From Thermotalea metallivorans (lineage in GTDB: Bacteria; Bacillota; Clostridia; Peptostreptococcales; Thermotaleaceae): DNA of 64,000 nt. A program made the translations under genes and the position numbers. The notes beneath the pieces are model-generated. The model searched no databases, was not told where the DNA came from, and saw only the letters and a program-made list of their open reading frames with translations. The stretch is from contig NZ_LOEE01000034.1 of the NCBI RefSeq assembly GCF_001562415.1, forward strand, positions 1 through 64,000, in the 5' to 3' direction. Of this stretch, positions 45,322-52,771 are shown piece after piece; positions within the stretch are counted from its first letter, which is position 1, and each line of letters begins with the position of its first letter.

Positions 45322-46282
45322 CATGAAGCTGGGAATCATTGGTGCAGGCAGAATGGGCTGCAATCATATCCGTACGTGCAAAGAACTGTATCCTCAGGTG
45401 GAATTGGCAGGTTTTTTCGATTCCAATCAACAGAGGGCAAAGGATGTCGCTGCAAAATGCTATACAACAGCATTTCCTACAGTCAACGATTTGCTGAAAA
45501 CAGTAGATGCCGTAATTGTAGCAGCACCAACACCCTTCCACTGTCAATATGGATTGTTGTGTGCAGAAAAAAAGAAGCACCTTCTTATGGAAAAGCCTAT
45601 TTGTCAGACACAGGAAGAAGCCCGTCAGTTGATTCAGGCATGTAAAGACAATGGAGTCATCTTGCAGGTCGGGCACATTGAACGCTTTAATCCTGTCATC
45701 AAAGCATTAACCTCCGTTTTAAAGAATGAACAAATAATATCCTTAGATTTCCGCAGGCTGAGTCCCTTTGACAGGGAATTTTTTGACTGCGATGTGATCC
45801 ATGATCTCATGATCCATGATCTGGATATCATGAATTGGATTGTGGACTGCAAAATCGATACAATCTATGCCCATGGCAAATGTATCTTTAGCGAGCAACA
45901 CATTGACTACGGGCAAGCACTCATTCGGTTTGCCAATGATATTTTGGTCAGCTTGACCGCCAGCAGGGTGACAGAGGACAAAATGCGCATGTTGACCATC
46001 CACACAAAAAACTCCTGCATTTATGTTGATTTTCTGAATCGGATGATTACAATTTACAGAAGAACTGCTTTCAAGTTGGAAATGGAGTATGATATTCACT
46101 ATAAACAAGAGAACATCATTGAAAAAGTATTCATACAAACCAACGACCCCTTAAAGGAAGAAATTTCTTCCTTCGTACACTCCGTAAAAAATAATCAAAT
46201 TCCTGTGGCAGACGGATTCACAGCACTAAAAGCACTAGAGATTGCAGATATAATCTCTAAATTGATATATACAAAGCGATAA
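45314..46282 (+). CDS. Gfo/Idh/MocA-type oxidoreductase
   Basis: 322 residues. N-terminal Rossmann fold GIIGAGRMGCNHIRT binds NAD(P), with LLMEKPICQTQEEARQL as the family EKP motif and DLMIHDLDIMNWIVD in the C-terminal domain. Such enzymes oxidise or reduce nucleotide-sugars at a ring carbon and, next to a DegT aminotransferase, commonly supply the keto substrate for it. Overlaps the aminotransferase stop by 8 bases. Confidence 0.9.
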   Translation: MNSMKLGIIGAGRMGCNHIRTCKELYPQVELAGFFDSNQQRAKDVAAKCYTTAFPTVNDLLKTVDAVIVAAPTPFHCQYGLLCAEKKKHLLMEKPICQTQEEARQLIQACKDNGVILQVGHIERFNPVIKALTSVLKNEQIISLDFRRLSPFDREFFDCDVIHDLMIHDLDIMNWIVDCKIDTIYAHGKCIFSEQHIDYGQALIRFANDILVSLTASRVTEDKMRMLTIHTKNSCIYVDFLNRMITIYRRTAFKLEMEYDIHYKQENIIEKVFIQTNDPLKEEISSFVHSVKNNQIPVADGFTALKALEIADIISKLIYTKR

Positions 46283-46311
46283 TTCAAGTAGAGTAAGGAG
46301 TGAAATCCATC

Positions 46312-47292
46312 ATGCGAATCCTCTTTTTTGAAGACAGTCCTGTTTGGAATTACTTGCTCCCTGAGGGATTTGTCGATGCAGGCCACCAAGTAAAGGTAAC
46401 GGGACCATTGGCACAGCATAATATTCCAAAGGTAATTGAAGAATTTCGTCCCCATCTGATTGTCACCATGGGATGGGGAATATTTCAATGGGAGAGTTAC
46501 CAAAATTGGTTGAAACAATATATCCATGCATCAGGTATCCCCCATGTTTTTTGGTCCCTTGAAGACCCGGAACATACCCATACTTTTACTTTGCCCCTGC
46601 TTAGAAGGGTACAACCGAACTTTGTTTTTACCATTTGCAAATCAAAGGTTCAATATTTCCAACAACTAGGTTTTCCCACTGCCCATATGGATTACGCCTA
46701 CAACCCCAGGATCCATTATCGAACGGATATTATGCCAAAATACCACTGTTCCATTGCCGTTGTGGCCAATGCATACGACTATATTTTAAAAAATAATCCC
46801 AGTGCCTATCGTACCAAATCTATTCAAACTCTCATCTGCCCTCTTCTAGAGAACAATATTCGGGTTGATTTTTGGGGAAATAACTGGGCAGATATGAAAC
46901 CCATTCTGGGATATGATATTCCTGCTTCGTGGATCCACGGATATTTGCCCTATCTGGAAGCAAATCAAGTCTACAGCAGTGCTGATATTGTCATTGGCCT
47001 GCAAAACAATTATATGCAGCTCACCCAACGCACCTATGAAATTTTGAGTTCGGGAGGTTTTCTGCTAACACCTGATACCATGGCAATCCGGGAGAGATTT
47101 CGTCCTGGGCAGGACCTCATTGCCTCATCCTCCCCTCAGGAAACCATGGCGTTGGTTGATTATTATTTGAAAAGACCGGAGGAACGGGAAAGAATACGGA
47201 ATCAAGGAAGATTGACCGTGAAAGATCATACTTATAAACACCGTGCCCAGTATATGATCCATATCCTGCAATCCCGAGGCATACTCAAATAG
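46312..47292 (+). CDS. CgeB-like glycosyltransferase
   Basis: About 326 residues from the ATG at 46312, which has AAGGAG 11 bases upstream; the GTG at 46300 overlaps that ribosome site. The N-terminal half (MRILFFEDSPVWNYLLPEG; VFWSLEDPEHT) and the C-terminal GT-B half (HGYLPYLEANQVYSSADIVIG; EILSSGGFLLTPDTM) follow the spore-maturation CgeB family, GT-B glycosyltransferases of spore and surface glycans. Third gene of the sugar operon. Acceptor unknown. Confidence 0.8.
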   Translation: MRILFFEDSPVWNYLLPEGFVDAGHQVKVTGPLAQHNIPKVIEEFRPHLIVTMGWGIFQWESYQNWLKQYIHASGIPHVFWSLEDPEHTHTFTLPLLRRVQPNFVFTICKSKVQYFQQLGFPTAHMDYAYNPRIHYRTDIMPKYHCSIAVVANAYDYILKNNPSAYRTKSIQTLICPLLENNIRVDFWGNNWADMKPILGYDIPASWIHGYLPYLEANQVYSSADIVIGLQNNYMQLTQRTYEILSSGGFLLTPDTMAIRERFRPGQDLIASSSPQETMALVDYYLKRPEERERIRNQGRLTVKDHTYKHRAQYMIHILQSRGILK

Positions 47293-47382
47293 ATATCTTT
47301 ACATCTATTCATTTTTCAACCTCTGATATTGATTCGCAAAGAATAAATGCTCCGCCTGAAAGCAAAGCAATATAATGAGCCG

Positions 47383-47440
47383 AAACCCTTGAAATTTAGG
47401 CTTCCACTTCAATCAGCAAGCCAAATCTCAAGGGCTTTTC
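47383..47440. repeat. Short palindrome of family A between convergent genes
   Basis: AACCCTTGAAATTTAGGCTT and AAGCCAAATCTCAAGGGC are inverted arms around a 16-base loop, followed by TTTTCTTTTTT. It probably terminates both convergent operons. Confidence 0.75.
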
Positions 47441-47475
47441 TTTTTTGCAAATACCGCTGACATGATTTGTTTTGT

Positions 47476-48201
47476 TTAAATCGTCCCATTGTCTACACGA
47501 ATCACAGTACCTGTGATGGAAGAAGCATTTTCAGAAAGCAAAAACGCCACCGTTTTTGCCACGCTATCTGCACTGGTTTCCTCCTTGAGGGACGTCCTTT
47601 TATAAATCCTGCGTTTTTGCTCCGGCGTCAAAGATTCACTCATGGGTGTCTCCATAAAGCCGGGTGCCACACAATTTGACCTGATCCCATATCCTCCCCA
47701 TTCCCTTGCAACTCCGATGGAAAATGCCTCTAATGCTCCTTTCGTGGAAGCATACATGCTTAATCCTTTATATCCTGTGTGGGCACTGACAGAAGATATG
47801 TGGACAATGGCTCCCTTTGTTCCGTAAAGCAGCATATTTCGGATAACATATTTCGTGAGCAGGATAGGAGAAAAAACATTGATATTGTACATTCTCTCTA
47901 AACTTTCAATACGGGCATTTGTTACAATATCGTCGTATGCATAGGCAGCATTATTTACCAGCCCGTAAATAGGCCCTATATCCTTTATTCGATTGGAAAA
48001 TAAATCCTTTATCCTTTCCGGTCTGGACAGATCAAATGCTATGTGCTGGTATCGCTCTTTATATTCCTGCCGCAAATCCATTATGGTTGCTGTTTCTTGC
48101 CTGCTTACGCCAATCACGCTATATTCTTCATGGTTCAGCAGATTGGTCACGATTTTATGGCCCAATCCTCCTGAATCTCCCGTAACAATCACTCGTTTCA
48201 T
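47476..48201 (-). CDS. Short-chain dehydrogenase/reductase
   Basis: 241 residues from the ATG at 48201, with GAAGG upstream. NAD(P)-binding TGDSGGLGHKI and catalytic YASTK (in GLSMYASTKGALEAF) with the preceding serine in HISSVSAH are complete. Resembles FabG-like 3-oxoacyl-ACP reductases. Overlaps the AMP-ligase stop by four bases, so it belongs to the acyl cassette and may reduce an ACP-bound acyl group. Last gene of that run. Confidence 0.88.
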   Translation of the reverse strand: MKRVIVTGDSGGLGHKIVTNLLNHEEYSVIGVSRQETATIMDLRQEYKERYQHIAFDLSRPERIKDLFSNRIKDIGPIYGLVNNAAYAYDDIVTNARIESLERMYNINVFSPILLTKYVIRNMLLYGTKGAIVHISSVSAHTGYKGLSMYASTKGALEAFSIGVAREWGGYGIRSNCVAPGFMETPMSESLTPEQKRRIYKRTSLKEETSADSVAKTVAFLLSENASSITGTVIRVDNGTI

Positions 48202-49439
48202 GTTCTTACCTTCTTTCCTGTTCTGGTTTTGGGAATCTCTGCACAAAAAACAATCGTACCTGGTATTTTCCATTTTTGTAGCTTAAATGACAACACTTCG
48301 TAGATTTTCTTTATCATCTCTTCCTCGGTTTCCTCGTCGTTTTTCACCACTTCTGCCACCAATATATTTCCAACCGCACTGTTTTTTCTTCCCTTTACCA
48401 AAACATCGATAACCCCGTCAATCTTCATGATTTCCTCTTCCACCTCATGGGGGTTTATTTTATATCCTCCGACATTTACCATCTCCGTTTTTCTCGTTGT
48501 GAATTTAAATTTATTTTCACCGACAACCTCCACAATGTCCCCCGTAGGATACCAGTCGTCTACAAGGAAATATTCTGTAGAAGGTGCCAGCAAGCTCTTG
48601 TGGATCAACAGCTCCTTTTCCTCGGATATCCTAACGAGATGCTCCATGTTTTTCTTTATTTCAAAAACTTCACCGGCAGCACCGAAGAGACTTCCCCCTT
48701 CCGTGGATGCATATATGTTCCTGATTTTTGCATTGGGGAATATTCCTTTCAATTTTTCTTCCAAATTCGGATCAAATTTTTCTCCCCCAAAGGTTGCAAC
48801 CTCCACCGATAAAATGCTGTTTTCTACCAATGGGATAAAAGTTCTATAAAATGTCGGTGTGGCAGAAATATGAGTGACCTTGTATTTCTGTAATATGGGT
48901 TCTATCTTTTTTCTGTCCTGATCAAAAACATATATCATCGGGTTCCTATTGAAAAAAGCTTGAAAAAAGACTTGAAGCCCCGCAAAGTGGGTTGGATTGT
49001 ATGCTAGGACCCAAATTTTTTTTCTCATCTCTTCACATACTTTGACACTTCTCGCTACGGTATCCAATGTGTGTACAATTCGTTTCGGCCTCCCGGTAGT
49101 CCCTGACGTGTAAAGGGCCAATCCCCAACTTTTTTTATTTTTATTTATTCTTTTAATTAAATCATGAAAATCTTTTATATCTAGCTTGGTTGCTGGTTTT
49201 TCTTTAAAAATTTCATCATAATCCATGGGCAAGTTCTCAATCTCTCTTTTAGAGAAGTCTGAATCAATCAGTTCTACGGGAGAGCCCATTGCCATACTGT
49301 AAATTAATTCTTTGAAAATATCATAGGGATTTTCAAAATAAATTTTTTCCCTGATTCTGTCCTTGCCGTTTAAATCCTTGATAAGGTCATCATAAGTTTT
49401 GAAGATATTTCGCTTTTCATCCACGAAAAATAAGTTCAT
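48198..49439 (-). CDS. AMP-dependent acyl ligase (ANL superfamily)
   Basis: 413 residues, shorter than the usual 500. P-loop-like YTSGTTGRPKR near residue 115, the adenylate pocket YASTEGGSLFG near 245, the hinge TGDIVEVVGENKFKFTTRKTEMVNVGGYKI near 325 and the C-terminal domain are all present, but the end KTRTGKKVRT carries the catalytic lysine. It should activate a carboxylic acid as AMP-ester and load it on the neighbouring carrier protein. The substrate is not readable. Confidence 0.87.
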   Translation of the reverse strand: MNLFFVDEKRNIFKTYDDLIKDLNGKDRIREKIYFENPYDIFKELIYSMAMGSPVELIDSDFSKREIENLPMDYDEIFKEKPATKLDIKDFHDLIKRINKNKKSWGLALYTSGTTGRPKRIVHTLDTVARSVKVCEEMRKKIWVLAYNPTHFAGLQVFFQAFFNRNPMIYVFDQDRKKIEPILQKYKVTHISATPTFYRTFIPLVENSILSVEVATFGGEKFDPNLEEKLKGIFPNAKIRNIYASTEGGSLFGAAGEVFEIKKNMEHLVRISEEKELLIHKSLLAPSTEYFLVDDWYPTGDIVEVVGENKFKFTTRKTEMVNVGGYKINPHEVEEEIMKIDGVIDVLVKGRKNSAVGNILVAEVVKNDEETEEEMIKKIYEVLSFKLQKWKIPGTIVFCAEIPKTRTGKKVRT

Positions 49440-49442
49440 CCC

Positions 49443-49673
49443 TTATTCACTCCTGGAAACGACATTGATGATCTCATATACTTTGTCTACAATGCCATTT
49501 TGGAATATATCTATCCCAAATTGATCTTCAATCTTAACGGTTAATACTGCCAGATCCAAGGAATCAAACCCAAGATCGTTCCGCAAGGAAAGCTGAACAT
49601 CCAATGTTTGCAATGATTCCTTTCCGTTTCTATCTAAAATCTCATTGATTATTTTCAAGAGAATTTCTGTCAT
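49443..49673 (-). CDS. Acyl carrier protein
   Basis: 76 residues, acidic, four-helix carrier. The phosphopantetheine serine is S38 in LGFDSLDLA. It is not next to fatty-acid synthase genes but sits between the acyltransferase (4-base overlap) and the AMP ligase (3-base gap), so it is a dedicated carrier. Confidence 0.92.
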   Translation of the reverse strand: MTEILLKIINEILDRNGKESLQTLDVQLSLRNDLGFDSLDLAVLTVKIEDQFGIDIFQNGIVDKVYEIINVVSRSE

Positions 49674-50614
49674 TTTCCTTCCCTCCCCCCCAATCCATAC
49701 TGCTTTAATCTTTCATGGAACACTAGACTTTTCGACCTGTCTATACCAAAAAAACCGCTAATTTTCCCATTGTCCTGTACGTTTTCGATCAGCACTGTTC
49801 CAAGGGCAATATGGCTATTATCTCCAACTTTGGTGCCGTTTCTCATCACACATCCTGCCCCAACCCATACATTGCTGCCGATCCAACAGTATCCGGCAAT
49901 ATTCACATGATCCAAGATCAGGGTTCCTGAACCAATTCGAGTCCCATGGGCAATCAAAACACCCGATCCGATCACCACATCATCTCCTATGACGGTATCT
50001 GCCCCCGTATGAATCCCCTTCTGTATGATAGAATGATTCATGATTGCCACCCGATTTCCTATCACCAGTTTCCCGGCGTGGGGGATGAGAGTTCTTCTCC
50101 CTTGGATGGTGCAAAGCATAACCCCTTCGCTTCCCAGAATCGTACCAGAGCATATTCTCGTACCCTCTCCTATTTCTACGTTTGTACTTATGATAACATC
50201 ATCTTCAATGATTGCCCCTTTTCCAATCCTGACATTTTTAGAGGGTATTTTCACATTTTTTCCTATGACGGCAGAATCGTCTATATGGGTATCATAAGCC
50301 ATACCAAAGAAGTCTGTATTTTCATGGAGATAGATGAGTAATGCATAAAAACATTCCTTGGCATTTTCACAGACCAAAATCCCTCCATCATACACGGTGC
50401 ATAATTTTTCTAAATCAATATGTCCTTCAATGAGCAAAGCAGCAGCCATAGAAATTTTCTTATCGAAGTATTTCAAATCGGATAAATATCTCAAAGTACC
50501 GCCGTTATACCCTTCCGGTATTTCGCCCATCAAGTCAAAGGAAGCATCCTTTACAATCCGTGATGCATAGCCTAAGCCTGATAAAATTTCATTTGCCTCC
50601 CTTAACAACATCAA
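49670..50614 (-). CDS. LpxD-like left-handed beta-helix acyltransferase
   Basis: 314 residues. An N-terminal domain of about 100 residues precedes hexapeptide repeats from about residue 108 (VIGKNVKIPSKNVRIGKGAI; VIGDDVVIGSGVLIAHGTRI; ILDHVNIAGYCWIGSNVWVG). This resembles LpxD, which takes acyl groups from ACP to an amino sugar, but Firmicutes have no lipid A. Together with the ACP and ligase it should N- or O-acylate a sugar. GGAGGGG precedes the ATG. Confidence 0.85.
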   Translation of the reverse strand: MMLLREANEILSGLGYASRIVKDASFDLMGEIPEGYNGGTLRYLSDLKYFDKKISMAAALLIEGHIDLEKLCTVYDGGILVCENAKECFYALLIYLHENTDFFGMAYDTHIDDSAVIGKNVKIPSKNVRIGKGAIIEDDVIISTNVEIGEGTRICSGTILGSEGVMLCTIQGRRTLIPHAGKLVIGNRVAIMNHSIIQKGIHTGADTVIGDDVVIGSGVLIAHGTRIGSGTLILDHVNIAGYCWIGSNVWVGAGCVMRNGTKVGDNSHIALGTVLIENVQDNGKISGFFGIDRSKSLVFHERLKQYGLGGREGK

Positions 50615-50679
50615 CTGTATCCCCTCCTGCTATATTTTTATTTTTTCTATAGATCATCCTAATCCCTCGGAGAATCATT

Positions 50680-52185
50680 TTACCTGAATAAAATCAGTAT
50701 CTGATCTGCTTTGATTCGCTCCAGTACCCTGTAGCCATGAGGGGCTGCCGTTGCAATTCCAGACGGATTGACCCTACAATAGCCATTTTCACTACATGTC
50801 CCGTCATCTCTAACCAAAAGCTGGCCCAATAACCCCACAGGAATCCATTCAGGTCGTTTTCGTCTAGGGATATATTTTCTGGTCATATCCCATCCTGGAT
50901 GAATCACCGGTTGAATTTCCTTGCGTTCCGGAAGGATTACCTTCCCGTTGCCGTCTTTTACTTCCGGAACAACAACCTCACGATATTGAATCCTTTGCCA
51001 TGGATCGGTCATATATTTGCCCTTCCATCTTAATTCTCCACAGGAAGCTAAAATTGCAGGTTTCGTCACAGTAACGCCGAGAATATATGCATCTTTCTCA
51101 TTCGCTCTTCGTATTTTTTTTCCATGCAATGTAACGAAATACCCTGGGTCTATGGGTTTTCCATCGATGCTCTCAAACATTTCGGCATAGGAAGTCCCGG
51201 AGCTGCCATACAATCCGTCAATAAACATATTTCCCGCGCTTCCGATGATCTTGGCTGCAATTCCCTTTGCTGCTGCACTGATTCCATTGGCCAGATACCA
51301 TGAATAGGGTTCATCGGCATCTCCAAATTTCCCCATGATATGTGCACCCTCACATAGGCCCGTACTGGTTCCCCATCCTTCTCCATGGGAAAAATGTCCG
51401 TCGGCTATTACCTCATATCCCTGGGCATGGGCGGCAAATCCTCCCGCTGCAGTCCTTGCTCCCTCTGCATGGGAAGCAAAACCCCCTGCTGTTGTATTGC
51501 TGCCTTCTGCATGGGAAGCTGCCCCCTCTGCTTTTGTATGTTCTCCCTCGGCATGGGCATACCGGGTCGTTGTTATGGTACCGTAACCTTCTGTATGGGA
51601 ACATAAACCATTGGATATCGTATGCCGTCTTCTGCTTGAAAAAAAAAAAACCGCTGCCGTTGTAGCTTGACCTTCTGCATGGGATGCAAAGCCCTGGGCC
51701 AAAGTTTTCCATCCTTCTGCATGGGAAGGTTGACCATTGGCTGTTGTTTCCATGCCTTCTGCATGGGACCCGTCTCCATGGGCTGCGGTAGACTGTCCTT
51801 CTGCGTGGGAAGCTTCCCCCTTTGCCATGGTCGATTGCCCTTCTGCATGGGATGCAGTACCATATGCAGTTGTAAATTGCCCTTCACTGTGGGAAGCAGT
51901 TCCATTGGCATTGGTTTCGGTTCCCTCCGCATGGCTCATATCCCCTTTGGCTATGGTTTTTAATCCTTCCCCGTGGGATGCTCCCCCTTCTGCTGTTGTC
52001 TGAATTCCTTCGGCATGGGCACCCTCTCCTGCTGCAGTTGTTAAAAGTCCTTCGGCATGGCTAAAAACACCCTTCGCCTGCGTCTGTAAGCCCTCTGCAT
52101 GGGAAGCAAGTCCATGGGCTGCCGTATTTTTTCCTTCAGCATGGCTGCATTCACCCATGCTTCGTCCGCTACACAAATTTTCCAC
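50680..52185 (-). CDS. HAEG-repeat appendage protein with C-terminal Peptidase_G2-like domain
   Basis: 501 residues from GTG at 52185 (AAGGGGTG upstream). Residues 14 to about 280 are about 19 tandem 14-residue repeats of the YadA-head type (S-H-A-E-G-x-x-T-x-A-x-G-x-x), expected to form a trimeric beta-roll stalk. The C-terminal block (SYAEMFESIDGKPIDPGYFV; IPVGLLGQLLVRDDGTC; WKGKYMTDPWQRIQYREVVV) resembles the Peptidase_G2 self-cleaving chaperone domain of phage appendages. No signal peptide. It heads a same-strand run with the acyl cassette, 65 bases away. Residues 178-190 derive from adapter sequence. Confidence 0.8.
   Translation of the reverse strand: MENLCSGRSMGECSHAEGKNTAAHGLASHAEGLQTQAKGVFSHAEGLLTTAAGEGAHAEGIQTTAEGGASHGEGLKTIAKGDMSHAEGTETNANGTASHSEGQFTTAYGTASHAEGQSTMAKGEASHAEGQSTAAHGDGSHAEGMETTANGQPSHAEGWKTLAQGFASHAEGQATTAAVFFFSSRRRHTISNGLCSHTEGYGTITTTRYAHAEGEHTKAEGAASHAEGSNTTAGGFASHAEGARTAAGGFAAHAQGYEVIADGHFSHGEGWGTSTGLCEGAHIMGKFGDADEPYSWYLANGISAAAKGIAAKIIGSAGNMFIDGLYGSSGTSYAEMFESIDGKPIDPGYFVTLHGKKIRRANEKDAYILGVTVTKPAILASCGELRWKGKYMTDPWQRIQYREVVVPEVKDGNGKVILPERKEIQPVIHPGWDMTRKYIPRRKRPEWIPVGLLGQLLVRDDGTCSENGYCRVNPSGIATAAPHGYRVLERIKADQILILFR
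51616..51650. other. Illumina P7 adapter fragment embedded in the repeat gene
   Basis: TCGTATGCCGTCTTCTGCTT, then G (51618-51638), followed by twelve A, is the reverse complement of the Illumina P7 flow-cell primer with its homopolymer tail; the match extends to 23 of 24 primer bases. The two flanking repeat units remain exactly 84 bases (2 x 42) apart, so it replaced native bases rather than inserting. Confidence 0.93.
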
Positions 52186-52390
52186 CCGGCCACACCCCTT
52201 TCCTTATTTCTCTTTTATACTATTCCTTTTGCCATAGAAATGATACCCTATCCTTCCGAGTCTTGGACCTGGCCCAAAATCCTTTCCTCAAATGGGAGTC
52301 ATAAAATGCATCATCCAAGAATATATCTATTGGGGAACAATAAAAAAATTTAGAGGATTTTTTCGGTAGGATTTCCAATCCCTTCAGCCT

Positions 52391-52743
52391 TTAACGATTG
52401 GGGTAATGCCTGATTTCGATTCCATTCCCTTTATTATTGTCCTCCATAACGGTTATTTTGAAAGAAAAGGTATTTGCACAAAAATAGAATATTTTCAAAG
52501 TGCCATGGAGCGGGATACCGCTTTGCAGACAGTAAATGTCGATAGATCTATATGGATATTCTTATCCAAGAATCCGGTTTTCCAGAAAGCGTGAAAGACA
52601 CATGGTTTATCTCTGATTTTTCCAATGCTTCCATGCCTCCCGAAAAGGAACTAAGGGAAGTATTGAACTGGCTTCAATCAAAAAATTTCACCAACAGCAG
52701 CTATTCTTTAGAAGAATTATGGGATAAAAGTTTCATCGAATAA
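52391..52743 (+). pseudogene. Remnant of an NMT1/SsuA-type ABC binding-protein gene
   Basis: One frame (52391-52594) reads LTIGVMPDFDSIPFIIVLHNGYFERKG, EYFQSAMERDTALQTV, and the next frame (52552-52743) continues with KELREVLNWLQSKNFTNSSY and SLEELWDKSFIE. These match the first and last parts of NMT1/THI5-like solute-binding proteins, while the middle 200 residues and signal peptide are missing. A deletion with frameshift explains both. Confidence 0.6.
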
Positions 52744-52771
52744 TCCAATATACGGGAAAAGGTGTTGAAGT

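Noticed and set aside
51616-51660. Poly-Phe plus SSRRRHT as a biological insertion in the repeat protein
   Set aside because: The DNA is an Illumina P7 primer with homopolymer tail, so it is artefactual.
51335-52003. Several open frames on the plus strand and other frames opposite the HAEG gene
   Set aside because: They are shadows of the tandem repeats and lack ribosome sites; their low-complexity composition follows from the repeat.
50680-52150. Regular 42-base repeats resembling a CRISPR or minisatellite array
   Set aside because: The unit is coding, with a 14-residue period in one open frame, and there are no conserved repeats separated by unique spacers.
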